From NCBI GenBank assembly GCA_963082875.1, contig OY720098.1:372001-436000 (forward strand): a stretch of DNA of 64,000 nt, in the 5' to 3' direction. A model generated the notes under the pieces. It did no database searches. It saw nothing but the letters and a program-made list of their open reading frames with translations, and was not told the DNA's origin. Positions 37,920 through 50,492 of the stretch are shown piece after piece. Source of the stretch: Corella eumyota (taxonomy: Eukaryota > Chordata > Ascidiacea > Phlebobranchia > Corellidae). The first letter of the stretch is position 1. Every line of letters begins with the position of its first letter. A program made the translations under genes and the position numbers.

Positions 37920-40900
37920 TTAAACAACAACCATTGTTGCATAAGATATTTCTCTTTTTGTTTCAGCAATGATTGTCCATTTGTTGTTCGTGGGATCAAA
38001 CACTTCAATGGAATTAAGTGAACCCCTAAACCTAAATAATAAAACAATAAACCAGAGTTTAATAAATTATTACAAACTAAATATTTAGTTTAACTTACTT
38101 ATACAAGCCCCCAACAACATAAATCTTGCCATCTACAACTGAGGCACAGTGACCATATCGAGCCTTGTTCAGTGGTGCAACATCTGACCAGGTATCTGTG
38201 GAAATGTTGTATTTGATCACCGATGAAACAACACCATTTTGATATCCACCTTAATTAAGTTATAAAAATTAGGTAACTTATATGTTATAAAACTTTAAAC
38301 ACAAAAAGATCACTTTAACATTGTAAATTGTTTTTATAGAGTTATACTAATTATGTTACTAGATAAAAATTACATGTAAAATAACAAATACATACCAGTA
38401 ACAAATATGTGATCATCCAAAACTACAGCTGCATGCTCACTTATACCATATTTCATTGCAGCAATAAGAGACCAATTTTGTTTATCAAAATCAAAACATT
38501 CTGAAGAACTTAATTTTTTACCTTCATTATCATATCCCCCGATTGCAAATAATTTACCTGAACAAATCAATTAAAACAAAATATACATTTACAAACCAAA
38601 TTAAACTTATAAAAATATAATACTTAAAAAATGTTGTCTAGAAATTTTAATAATTTGTTTTTAATATTTTTAAAACTTATATTATTAAACTAAACTTTTT
38701 TTTTTAAATTAACCAATAATTAAATAATTTTTTCTTTACATTTAAATTTGTTTTGTAAAAACATTAAATTAAATTTATTTAATTAAAAAACAATTTGTTT
38801 AAAGACACAAACAATATAGCAGAATGGTCACTAATGATGTCATAATGAGCTAGTTTTATGAATTAAAATTTAGATGTCACTCAAAGTTGCAGCCAAAATA
38901 ATCAAATTATTTAAATTATTTGCTTAATTATTAATCTTAATTCACTCTTAAGACCAAGTTATTTTTGACCCAACAGAGTTAAATTTTTGTAACACTGTTT
39001 AATAATTAATTTTTTTTAAATATTTTTTAAACTTTTTGTTGTATTAAGACACCTTTTTTAATTATTTAGTAAACTATCTTAAAACATTTATTAATACAAT
39101 AAAACCTTAACTTGTTAACCTCTTGCAGCAAGTAATGCATGTTGTTGTCGTGGAACAATCATGTCAGGAATATTTCCTCTTTTATTTGTCCTCACATCCA
39201 AGAATTCCCCACTTGATAAAGTTTCATAATTTTCACCTATTCCTCCAGTTGTATAAATACAATTTACAACATTTATAAACTAAACAAATTGTTTTTTATT
39301 TTTATTATAATCTTTTAATATATAATACAGTAGAAAACTTAAAGCATTTAATATCAATAACTAAAGAGCTTGTTGCAATAAAAATAAAACCCAACTAGTC
39401 AAACACTAAAATTAATAAACCAACCATTTATGACAGCTGATGATGCAAACCACCGAGCTTGTTTCATTGGAGGTTTAACTTTCCATTGTGGATCTACTTC
39501 ATCTAACTTTAAACTCTCAACAGAGGATTTACCAACCCCTCCCATAATGAAAACTTGATTGTTGACAATAGCAGATGAAGCTCCAAACCTTTCTTCATTT
39601 AATTTCTTTAAATAAAATTTTTCGCTAAATTCTAATCCTAATATAAGTGTATTGATGTTATTTGTCTATAATTTTATAATGTAAATCTTAAAAAATACAA
39701 ATTCCACATTTTTTGCTAACGTAATGCATTATATATTATTAAATCACAGCATTCTGATTAATTTTAATATTTAAAAAGTTAACTAAACGAAATATAATTT
39801 TAGAAAAGACAACTAACTGGTATCTGAGTCCATTGTTTTGTAACAGAGTCAAACAAAATAGAATATTTTTTATTGGGGGAACCCCCTCCCATTACAAGTA
39901 ACTTTGTTGGAACTACAACTATAAAAATAAAATCACTGTGTTTAAAAAGTAAAATAATAGTTAAACTTATTTATTTAATTTAAATGTTTCTTATTTTAAT
40001 GTTAATTTTATTTGTGAATGCAATATTAATCCCAATTATAACCTTTTTCTATATCAGGAACAAACTGAACAATAGCAGAAATAATTGCTTGATTACATTC
40101 CAGCGAACTCATAATCAAGCTCTGAAATAAAAATATTTTTAAAACAAATAAACTAAATAAAAATGCTTCATTTAATATCATTAAATAATGTTTCATTTCA
40201 ATTTATAATCATTTAACTGACCTCTTTCATAATAACTTGTTGTAGAAATTCTCTGTCTATTTTAAGAAGATCAAGAGATCGAAACAATTGGTTGACATGT
40301 TTCTGTCGTTCATTGCTGTCATGTTTTATCCAATTTATCATCGCATTGTAAACTATCTGCTCAGATGAAACCTATGTTAAAAAATGTTCAAAACAATTTA
40401 AACAGGTTAAATTTAATCTTGTCTAAGATAGTATGAGTATTTATTTAAAAAATACTTATAAATTAAAATGGCTTTTCTAAAAATAAATTATTGTAAAGAA
40501 AGTGAAAAGGTAGTTCCATAGAAAAATATTTTGACTATAAATAGTTCTAGTGCAATACTTTGTTTCAGAAGCAAATTAAAATAATATTTGTACAAGATTA
40601 ATTCGGTCCTACTAAAATAGGCCCGGGAGGCCCAGGGGGCCCGGGGTATGCGCGGGAAGCCCGGGGTGAGTCCAAGAGCTTCGGTGGTATTTATTTAAGT
40701 CCCATGGTGTTTATATGAGGCCCGGGCTATTAATATAAGTCCAGATCGGTTTATACGAGTTTATATGAGGCCCGGGAGTGTTTAAATAAGGCCCGGGGTG
40801 TTTTATACATGTTTTATGGGGCCAGAGTGTTAAAAAGTGGCGCTGGGTCTTTTATACAAGGCCCGAGGTGTTTTATCAAGTTTATATAAAGTACGGGGTG

Positions 40901-41243
40901 TTTATATGAGGCCCGGGGTGTTTATATGGGGCTCGAGGTGTTTTATCAAGTTTATATAAAGTACGGGGTGTTTATATGAGGCCCGGGGTGTTTATATGAG
41001 GCCCGGGGTGTTTATACAAGGCCCGAGGCGTTTTATACAAGTTTAAATGAGGCCAGGGTTGTTTTATACAAGTTTATATGAGGTACGGGGTGTTTATATT
41101 AGGCCCGAGGTATTTTATACAAGTTTATATAAAGTACGGGGTGTTTATATGAGGCCCGGGGTGTTTATATGAGGCCCGGGGTGTTTTACCGAGTTTATAT
41201 GAGGCCCGGGGTGTTTATATGAGGCCCGAGGTATTTTATACAA

Positions 41244-42063
41244 GTTTAAATGAGGCCAGGGTTGTTTTATACAAGTTTATATGAGGTACGGGGTGTTTAT
41301 ATTAGGCCCGAGGTATTTTATACAAGTTTAAATGAGGCCAGGGTTGTTTTATACAAGTTTATATGAGGTACGGGGTGTTTATATTAGGCCCGAGGTATTT
41401 TATACAAGTTTAAATGAGGCCAGGGTTGTTTTATACAAGTTTATATGAGGTACGGGGTGTTTATATTAGGCCCGAGGTATTTTATACAAGTTTAAATGAG
41501 GCCAGGGTTGTTTTATACAAGTTTATATGAGGTACGGGGTGTTTATATTAGGCCCGAGGTATTTTATACAAGTTTAAATGAGGCCAGGGTTGTTTTATAC
41601 AAGTTTATATGAGGTACGGGGTGTTTATATTAGGCCCGAGGTATTTTATACAAGTTTAAATGAGGCCAGGGTTGTTTTATACAAGTTTATATGAGGTACG
41701 GGGTGTTTATATTAGGCCCGAGGTATTTTATACAAGTTTAAATGAGGCCAGGGTTGTTTTATACAAGTTTATATGAGGTACGGGGTGTTTATATTAGGCC
41801 CGAGGTATTTTATACAAGTTTAAATGAGGCCAGGGTTGTTTTATACAAGTTTATATGAGGTACGGGGTGTTTATATTAGGCCCGGGGTGGTTTATACAAG
41901 TTTAAATGAGGCCAGGGTTGTTTTATACAAGTTTATATGAGGTACGGGGTGTTTATATTAGGCCCGGGGTGGTTTATACAAGTTTAAATGAGGCCAGGGT
42001 TGTTTTATACAAGTTTATATGAGGTACGGGGTGTTTATATGAGCCCCGGGGTGGTTTATATGA
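41244..42063. repeat. 82-bp higher-order tandem repeat in the left arm, 10 units
   Basis: Units start at 41244, 41326, 41408, 41490, 41572, 41654, 41736, 41818, 41900 and 41982, with gtttaaatgaggccagggtt opening each. Each 82-bp unit is four diverged copies of the basic 20-bp motif. The first eight are almost identical, and the last two share a ggggtgg variant. The corresponding run in the gene N element has six units. Confidence 0.9.
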
Positions 42064-43325
42064 GGCCCGAGGTGTTTATGTGAGGCCTGAGGCGTTTTAT
42101 CGAGTTTATATGAGGCCCGGGATGTTTATATGAAGCCCGGGTGTTTAAATAAGGCCAGGGGTGTTTAAATAAGGCCCGAGGTGTTTAAATAAGACCCGGG
42201 GTGTTTAAATAAGGCCCGGGGTGTTTTATACGAGTTTTTATGAGACTCGGGGTGTTTAAATAAGGCCCGAGGTGTTTTATACAAATTTTTATGAGGTCCG
42301 AGATGTTCAAATGAGGCCCGGGGTCTTTTATATGAGTTTTTATGAAGCCCGAGATGTTCAAATGAGGCCCGAGGTCTTTTATATGAGTTTTTATGAGGCC
42401 GGGGGTGTTAAAATGAGGGCAGGGGTGTTTTATACAAGTTTATGTGAGGCCCGGGGTGTTTATATTAGGCCCGAAGCGTTTTACCGAGTTTATATGAGGT
42501 CCGGGGTGTTTATATGAGGCCCGCGGTGTTTAAATAAGGCCCGGGGTGTTTAAATAAGGCCCAGGGTGTTTATATTAGGCCCGGGGTGTTTGTATGAAGC
42601 CCGAGGCGTTTATATGAGGCCCGGGATGTTTAAATAAGGCCCGGAGTGTTTAAATAAGGCCCGGGGTGTTTAAATAAGGCCCGGGGTGTTAAAATAAGGG
42701 CAGGGGTGTTTTGTACAAGTTTATGTGAGGCCCGGGGTGTTTATATGAGGCCCGAGGCGTTTTACCGGGTTTATATGAGGCCCGGGGTGTTTATATGAGG
42801 CCCGAGGCGTTTTACCGAGTTTATATGAGGCCCGGGGTGTTTATATGAGGCCCGGGGTGTTTATATGAGGCCTGGGGTGTTTAAATAAGGCCGGGGGTGT
42901 TTAAATAAGGCCAGGGGTGTTTAAATAAGGCCCGGGGTGTTTAAATAAGGCCCGGGGTGTTTTATACGAGTTTTTATGAGACCCGGGGTGTTTAAATGAG
43001 ACCCGAGGTGTTTTATACAAATTTTTATGAGGCCCGAGATGTTCAAATGATGCCCGGGGTCTTTTATATGAGTTTTTATAATGCCCGGGGTGTTAAAATG
43101 AGGGCAGGGGTGTTTTATACAAGGTTATATAATCCCCAGGGTGTTTTATACGAGTTTTTATAAGGCCCGGGATATTTTATACGAATTTTTATGAGGCCCG
43201 GGGTGTTTTATACGAATTTTTATGAGGCCCAAGGTGTTGATATGGCGGCCGGGGTTTTAATATAAGGCCCGGGGTGTTTTAGATAAGTTTATATAAAGGC
43301 CCGCGTTTATATAAGGCTCTAGTTG

Positions 43326-43868
43326 TTTGTTTTAACATCGAAAAAAATTTCAATTTTCAACTTTTATTGAATTAAATCGACCATTGAATTTTTTTTGTCA
43401 ACAAATTTTATGCATAAAATATATAGGCTATTAAAAGCAACAAATTACCATATTTTCAATATTGTATAAAAAACCACAGAAAAAGAGTTAAACAATAGAC
43501 CTGAAAAAACTATTTTAGCAAGATTGTCGTTTTTCCGTTGCGACAACATTTTTGTGTCGTTTTTTTTTCTTCTAGTAACGTGTTCTGAATAAATCTCGCA
43601 ATAATACAAACCTTATATGGCACACTTTACATGTAAAAACTACAATTCTACTTTTAATTAGCTGATAATTTTATTACGTGATTTATTGCTATACATGTGT
43701 TATTTGTCCAATTTCAGAATTTGACTGTAAATTTGATTTGCAAGCCTTTAAGTTGTGCCAATAATATTAGCGAAATATTAAAGACATTTTGGAATCTTAT
43801 TAAGATTTTTAAGTTTTTTTTACAAATAGTGCAATACTTTGTGTTATAGGATGTTCTTTTTTTATAAA
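43326..43868. other. AT-rich core of the foldback element
   Basis: Unique sequence between the two repeat arms, matching 63,630-64,000 of the second element closely. No ORF, RNA gene or promoter was recognised. Confidence 0.7.
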
Positions 43869-43879
43869 GGAGGTCTCAT

Positions 43880-44540
43880 ATTACCACATCAGACTTTATA
43901 TAAACACCCCGGGCCTCATATATACACCCAGGGCCTTATATAAACTTGTATAAAACACCCCGGGCCTCATATAAACACCTCAGGCTTCATATAAACACCC
44001 CGAGCCTCATATAAGCACTCCGGGCCCAGTATAAGCACTCCGGGCCCAGTATAAACACTCCGGGCCTCATATAAACACTCCGGGCCTCATATATACACCC
44101 AGGGCCTTATATATACACCCAGGGCCTCATATAAACTTGTATAAAGCACCCGGGCCTCATTTAAACCTGTATAGAATACCTTGGGCCGCACATAAACACC
44201 CGGGCCCCATATAAACTCGAGAAAACGCCTCGGGCTTTGTATAAAAGACCCCGGGGCTTATTTTAACACCCCGGGCCTTATAAAAACACGTATAAATCAC
44301 CATGGGCCTCATTTAATCACCCCGAGTCTCATAAAAACTTGTATAAAACCTTTCGCTCCTTATTTAAACGCCCCCGGACCGCATAAAAACTCGTATAAAC
44401 CGATCTGGATTTATATTAATAGCCCAGGCATTATATAAACACCCAGAGACTTAAATAAATACCACCGAAGCTCTTGGACTGACCCCGCGCCTTCAGCACA
44501 TACCCCGGGCCCACCGGGCCCCCGGGCCTCCCGGGTGTAT
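43880..44540. repeat. Right arm of the foldback element, inverted 20-bp motif array
   Basis: Reverse-complement copies of the left-arm motif (tcatataaacaccccgggcc and variants), about 0.66 kb against 2.7 kb on the left. The two arms could pair over several hundred bases. The shorter arm lacks the 82-bp expansion. Confidence 0.85.
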
Positions 44541-45630
44541 TTTAGTACGACCCGATTAATTTGGCAATTTAAAAAAAAAATTTCATAAACTTTTGAAAGC
44601 CGTGTCTTCTGAACATAGTAAAACTTATATTACCTTCTTTTCTTTTAATTTTAGAATAAAAAGCAAATCCTCGTAACAAAGTTTAATAAACTCTTGCTTT
44701 GATGCAACTCTTTCAAAATTCTTGGCAATTATTTTCTGGGCTCCTTGCTTTAAGTTTTCAAGGTTGTATCTTTGAGAATAAGCCAGCATGGTTAAACAAT
44801 TCTCAACATCAACAATGGTTTGCAGAAATTCTCCACAAAACTTTCGAAGTTCTAAATTTAAAATGTTGTCTCATTCTTAAGTTAAATGAGAATAATATTT
44901 AAATAAAATTAATAATAATAATTATGACAAAACATTAAATATATCAAAAAGATTTAAATAACTTAAATATAATTTAACTTTTAAGAAAAATTTACATGTT
45001 ACCCTATTGTTATTCAAGTTTTAATAATTTTACTGTTAATCTGTAGATAATTTGCAGCTTCCATAATTTCAAAGACATTTTCTTCGGTTATCAGGATTTT
45101 TGCAGTGTAGGCATAATCTAAAATAAGTTCCATAATTTCCGAGCTTATTCCTTGGATCTTTACAATGGGATTGTATTTCTCTCTCATCTGTAAAAATATA
45201 AAGTTGACTGAAAAGACAATATTATTGTATTGGCAAGACCACCATTTTACATTAGAAAATGCTACCATTTTTTTACAGCCATTTTACAGATTTGAAGTGG
45301 AACCACATTAAATAAATTTAAACAATTGCAAAATTATTATGAATAAGTAGTTTTTAAAATGTTTTTTTTTTACCTCAGTTGTAAACATTGTTTTAAAGAA
45401 AACACAAAAAAATGCGAGAATGTTTTTGTGAGCGGAATGCTTCTTTGTTCCATCATTGATTGTAACATCACAAAACTCTTTGTCTTCATTCCTATCTCTA
45501 AAATAAAACATTAAATAAATATTTAGTTTTAAAATAATAAATCAACCAACAGTATATCAATAACAAACCTGTTTAACTCTTCAAATATTTCATTAATGTG
45601 GTCACCCTCAAATTGTTGACTTCGCACCAT

Positions 45631-46223
45631 TTTTAAACAAACTTAAACAACATTAACAACAAACCTAAAACCTTGAAACAAAATCGTAATTAGTAAAACT
45701 ATAGTGATTAGAAAATGCTTAAAAAATTATTAAAATTTAATTTCAAGCACAAAATGTTAAAAAAAGTTATAAAAAATTAAATTTTCATTGCAAAGTTATA
45801 AAATAACAATAAATGTATTTTAACTAAAAATTAATTAAAAAAAGCATTAAAAAGTTTAAAATATAATTTCCAATTATTTAAATTAAAAATCTTAATTTGA
45901 ATCATAGAATAAAAACAATTGTTTTACATATTACTAGTTTTAAAAACAAAATACTCAATAATTACTTAGGCATAAACAAATTTAAAAAACAAAACAATCA
46001 ATAAATAACAAACATAAAAATTAAAAATATATGCCCTATTAAAATACCTTTACTGAAAAAAATCGTATCATACATTTTACTAAAATTTTAAAATTTAAAA
46101 TAATTTTTAAAAGCACCAACAATAAAGTTAAATATTTAATAAAGTATTATTACTACTTGTATTGTTACTGTATAAAGTTAATTAAATAACAAGTTGTGAC
46201 ATCATAAACAGAATAATATGTTA
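45631..46223. other. Spacer J-K (type 1)
   Basis: Type 1 AT-rich spacer upstream of gene J. TGACATCA lies near gene K. No gene seen. Confidence 0.5.
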
Positions 46224-49200
46224 TTAAACAACAACCATTGTAGCATCAGATATTTTTCTTTTTGTTTCAGCAATGATTGTCCACTTGTTGTTCGTGGGAT
46301 CAAACACTTCAATGGAATTAACTAAACCCCTAAATAATAAAACAATAAACCAGAGTTTATTAAATTATTACAAACTAAATATTTAGTTTAACTTACTTAT
46401 ACAAGCCCCCAACAACATAAATCTTGCCATCTACAACTGAGGCACAGTGACCACATCGAGCCTTGTTCAGTGGTGCAACATCTGACCAGGTATCTGTGGA
46501 AATGTTGTATTTGATCACCGATGAAACAGCACCATTTTGATATCCACCTTAATTAAGTTATAAAAATTAGTTAACTTAAATGTTATAAAACTTTAAACAC
46601 AAAAGAATCACTTTAACATTGTAAATTGTTTTTATAGAGTTATACTAATTATGTTACTAGATAAAAATTACATGCAAAATAACAAATACATACCAGTAAC
46701 AAATATGTGATCATCCAAAACTACAGCTGCATGAGCATTTATACCATATTTCATTGCAGCAATAAGAGACCACTTTTGTTCATCAAAATCAAAACATTCT
46801 GAAGAACTTAATTTTTCTTTATTATCATATCCCCCGATTGCAAATAATTTACCTGAACAAATCAAGTAAAACAAAATATACATTTACAAACCAAATTAAA
46901 CTTATGAAAATTTAATACATAAAAAATGTTGTCTAAAATTTTTAATAATTTGCTTTTAATAATTTTAAATTGTATATTATTAAACTAAACTTTTATTTAA
47001 AAAAAATTAACCAATAATTAAATAATTTTTCCTTTACATTTTAATTTGTTTTGTAAAAACATTAAATTAAATTTATTCAATTATAAAACAATTTGTTTAA
47101 AGACACAAACAATATTGCAGAATGGTCACTAATGATGTCATAATGAGCTAGTTTTATGAATTAAAATTTAGATGCCACTCAAAGTTGCAGCCAAAATAAT
47201 TAAATTATTTAAATTATTTGCTTAATTATTAATCTTAAGTTATCTTAAGACCAAGTTATTTTTGACCCAACAGAGTTAAATTTTTGTAACATTGCTTAAT
47301 GATTAAATTTTTTTTAAATATTTTTTAAACTTATCGTTGTATTAAAACACCTTTTTTTAATTATTTAGTAAACTATCTTAAAACATTTATTAATACAATA
47401 AAACCTTAACTTGTTTACCTTTTGCAGCAAGTAATGCATGGTTTCTTCGTGGAACAATCATGTCAGGAATATTTCCTCTTTTATTTGTCCTCACATCCAA
47501 GAATTCCCCACTTGATAAAATTTTATAATTTTCATCTCGGCCCCCAGTTGTATAAATACAATCTACAACATTTATAAACTAAACAGATTGTTTTTTCTTT
47601 CTTTATAATCTTGCCAATTGTAATGCAGTAGAAAACTTAAAGCATTCAATAACACTAACTAAAGTGCTAAATGCAATAAAAATAAAACCCAACTAGTCAA
47701 ACACTAAAGTTAATAAACCAACCATTTATGACAGCTGATGATGCACACCACCGAGCTTGTTTCATTGGAGGTTTAACTTTCCATTGTGGATCTACTTCAT
47801 CTAACTTTAAACTCTCAACAGAGGATTTATACACCCCTCCCATAATAAAAACTTGTTTGTTGACAACAGCAGAAGAAGCTCCCCACCTTTCTTCATTTAA
47901 TTCCTTTAAATAACCTTAGTTTATAAATTTCCAAATACAAACAAATTTAAAAAAAGTGTAAATTAAACATCATATTTTAAACCAAAATGTTTAAACACTG
48001 AAACATTTAGATTTTAAAATAAAAAAAAATAACTTACTGGCATCTGAGTCCATTGTTTTGTAACAGTATCAAACAAAACAACATTTTTTTCATTGGGGGA
48101 ACTCCCTCCCATTACAAGTAACTTTGTTGGAACTGCAATTATATAAATAAAATCACTGTGTTTAAAAAGTAAAATATTATTTAAACTAAAATGTTTCTAT
48201 TTTCTATTTGAATTGTATTATTTTAAAATAAATTAAAATAATTTAAGTTAATTTCAAAAACATAATTTTAACCTTTTTCTTTATTTGGAATCAATTTAAC
48301 AATAGCAGAAATAATTGAATGATTACATTCCAATGAATTCATAATCAAACCCTAAATTAAAATGTTGTTTAAAACAAAAGAAACTAACCTTAAATTACTG
48401 ATTATTTAATATTTATTTTATTTTAATTAATATTTAGTTTATTGACCTCTTTCATAACAACTTGTTGTAGAAATTCTCTGTCTAGTTTAAGAAGATCGAG
48501 AGATTGAAATAATTGGTTAACATGTTTCTGTCGTTCATTGCTGTCATGTTTTATCCAATTTATCATCACATTGTAAACTATTATTTGCTCAGATAAAACC
48601 TGTGTTAAAAAATGTTTCAAATAATTTAAACAGGTTAAATTTAATCTTGTCTAAGATAGTATGAGTATTTATTTAGAAAATACTTATCAAAAAAAAAAAA
48701 ATTTCCAGAGTAAAATTAACCGTTTTAAAAAAAGTAAAAAAGTAGTTCCCTGAAAAAATATTTTGACTATAAATAGTTTTAGAGAAATTTTTTGATCCAG
48801 GGAACACATTAAAATGATATTTGTACCAAGATTAGTTTGGCAAATTAAAAAAATATATTCTATAAACTTTATAAAGCCAAGTCTTCCAAACATACTTAAA
48901 CTGATATTACCTCCTTTTCTTTCAATTTTAGAATAGAAAGCAAATCCTCGAAACAAAGTTTAATAAACTCTTGCTTTGATGCAACTCTTTCAAAATTCTC
49001 AGCAATCATTTTCTGGGCTCCTTGCTTTAAGTTTTCAAGGTTGTATCTTTGAGAATAAGCCAGCATGGTTAAACAATTCTCAACATCAACAATGGTTTGC
49101 AAAAATTCTCCACAAAACTTTCGAAGTTCTAAATTTAAATGTTGTCTCATTCTTAAGTTAAATGAGAATAATATTTAAATAAAATGAATTATAATAATTA

Positions 49201-49904
49201 TAACAAAACGTTAAATATATAAAAATGATTTAAATGACTTAAATATAATTTAACTTTTAACAAAAATTTACATGCTACCCTATCGTTATTGAAATTTTAA
49301 TAATTTTACTGTTAATTTGTAGATAATTTGCAGCTTCCATAATTTCAAAGACATTTTCTTCGGTTATCAGGATTTTTGCAGTGTAGGTATAATCTAAAAT
49401 AAGTTTCATAATTTCTGAGCTTATTCCTTGGATCTTTACAATGGGATTGTATTTCTCTCTCATCTGTAAAAACATAAAGTGGACTGAAAAGACAATATTA
49501 TTGTATTGGCAAGACCACCATTTTACACTTAAAAATGCTACCATTTTTATAACATCCATTTTATAAAATTTAGTAGAACCACATTGCATTAATTTTAAAT
49601 TTAAACAAAATATTTGAAAATCAACAGTTTTTAAAATGTTTTTTTACCTCAGTTGTAAACATTGTTTTAAAGAAAACACAAAAAAATGCGAGAATGTTTT
49701 TGTGAGCGGAATGCTTCTTTGTTCCATCGTTGATTGTAACATCACAAAACTCTTTGTCTTCATTCCTATCTCTAGAATGAAACATTAAATAAATATTTAG
49801 GTTTAAAATAATAAATCAACCAACAGTATATCAATAACAAACCTGTTTAACTCTTCAAATATTTCATTAATGTGGTCACCCTCAAATTGTTGACTTCGCA
49901 CCAT
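46224..49904 (-). CDS. Gene K: complete BTB-BACK-Kelch (KLHL-type) protein, 541 aa
   Basis: Exons (5' to 3'): 49904-49843, 49771-49648, 49463-49310, 49128-48911, 48599-48447, 48351-48273, 48132-48038, 47903-47723, 47562-47419, 46852-46694, 46547-46397, 46329-46224. The frame is open, 1626 bp. Exon 5 is 153 bp: one Ile codon has been added (SEQIIVYN for SEQIVYN) by repeat of three bases, within the BACK helices. BTB reads KLILDYTYTAK. Intron 4 is nearly the same as that of gene C, although these genes are about 38 kb apart. Rim residues include GGSSPNEKN, GGVYKSS, RWCASS, YGINAH, KARCGHC and KISDATM. Probable CUL3 adaptor; the target is not predictable from sequence. Confidence 0.88.
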
Positions 49905-50492
49905 TTTTAAACAATTTTAAACAACATTAACAACAAACCTAAAACCTTGAAACAAAATTGTAATTAGTAAAACTACAGTGATTAGAAAATGCATAAGTTA
50001 TTAAAATTTAATTACAAGCACAAAATGTTAAAAAAAGTTATAAAAAATTAAATTTTCATTGCAAAGTTATAAAATAACAATAAATGTATTTTAACTAAAA
50101 ATTAATTAAAAAAAGCATTAAAAAGTTTAAAATATAATTTCCAATTATTTAAATTAAAAATCTTAATTTGAATCATAGAATAAAAACAATTGTTTTACAT
50201 ATTACTAGTTTTAAAAACAAAATACTCAATAATTACTTAGGCATAAACAAGTTAAAAAACAAAACAATCAATAAATAACAAACATAAAAATTAAAAATAT
50301 ATGCCCTATTAAAATACCTTTACTGAAAAAATCTTATCATACATTTTATTAAAATTTTAAAATTTAAAATAATTTTTAAAAACACCAATAATAAAGTTAA
50401 ATCTTTAATAAAGTGTTATTACTACTTGTATTGTTACTGTATAAAGTTAATTAAATAACAAGTTGTGACATCATAAACAGAATAATATGTTA
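49905..50492. other. Spacer K-L (type 1)
   Basis: Type 1 AT-rich spacer upstream of gene K, nearly the same as the J-K spacer. No gene seen. Confidence 0.5.

Larger units (their letters stand above)
40604..44553. mobile_element. Foldback-type non-autonomous DNA transposon in intron 4 of gene J, 3950 bp
   Basis: The flanks are an 8-bp duplication GATTAATT (40596-40603, 44554-44561). Gene D has one GATTAATTTGG at the same place, showing the empty site. The ends are inverted repeats (CGGTCCTACTAAAATA against GGGTCGTACTAAAATA), and similarity continues inward for at least about 190 bp, including AGAGCTTCGGTGGTATTTAT on both sides. The arms are tandem variants of a GC-rich 20-bp motif, ggcccggggtgtttatatga: left arm to about 43,325 and right arm from about 43,880 as the reverse complement. 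The core of about 550 bp is AT-rich and unique. No transposase ORF is seen. An 8-bp duplication is compatible with hAT, P, Merlin or Zisupton; I cannot choose. Base composition is unlike everything around it. Confidence 0.85.
37920..45630 (-). pseudogene. Gene J: BTB-BACK-Kelch copy with a foldback element in intron 4 and a lost exon 9 acceptor
   Basis: Exons (5' to 3'): 45630-45569, 45497-45374, 45187-45034, 44851-44634, 40371-40222, 40121-40043, 39912-39818, 39605-39425, 39263-39120, 38557-38396, 38249-38099, 38031-37920. Exons are open and in phase (1632 bp). Intron 4 is about 4.26 kb because it holds a 3.95-kb foldback element. At 39264 the acceptor of exon 9 reads AA instead of AG. The exon 9 donor is also altered, to GTTAAC. 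Exon 9 is 144 bp and starts and ends in phase 1, so skipping it keeps the frame and loses one blade. An internal GGAG seven codons in would also keep frame but delete the CIYTTG strand. Two acceptors 6 bp apart precede exon 12. The gene may therefore be damaged rather than dead. Confidence 0.65.

Noticed and set aside
42272-42517. 81-residue plus-strand ORF with repeats such as FYEARDVQMRP
   Set aside because: It is a translation of the 20-bp GC-rich minisatellite in the foldback arm; the periodicity is that of the DNA repeat and no start context or homology supports a protein.
43326-43868. A transposase gene in the foldback core
   Set aside because: No ORF of useful length is present on either strand and the sequence is simple AT-rich DNA.
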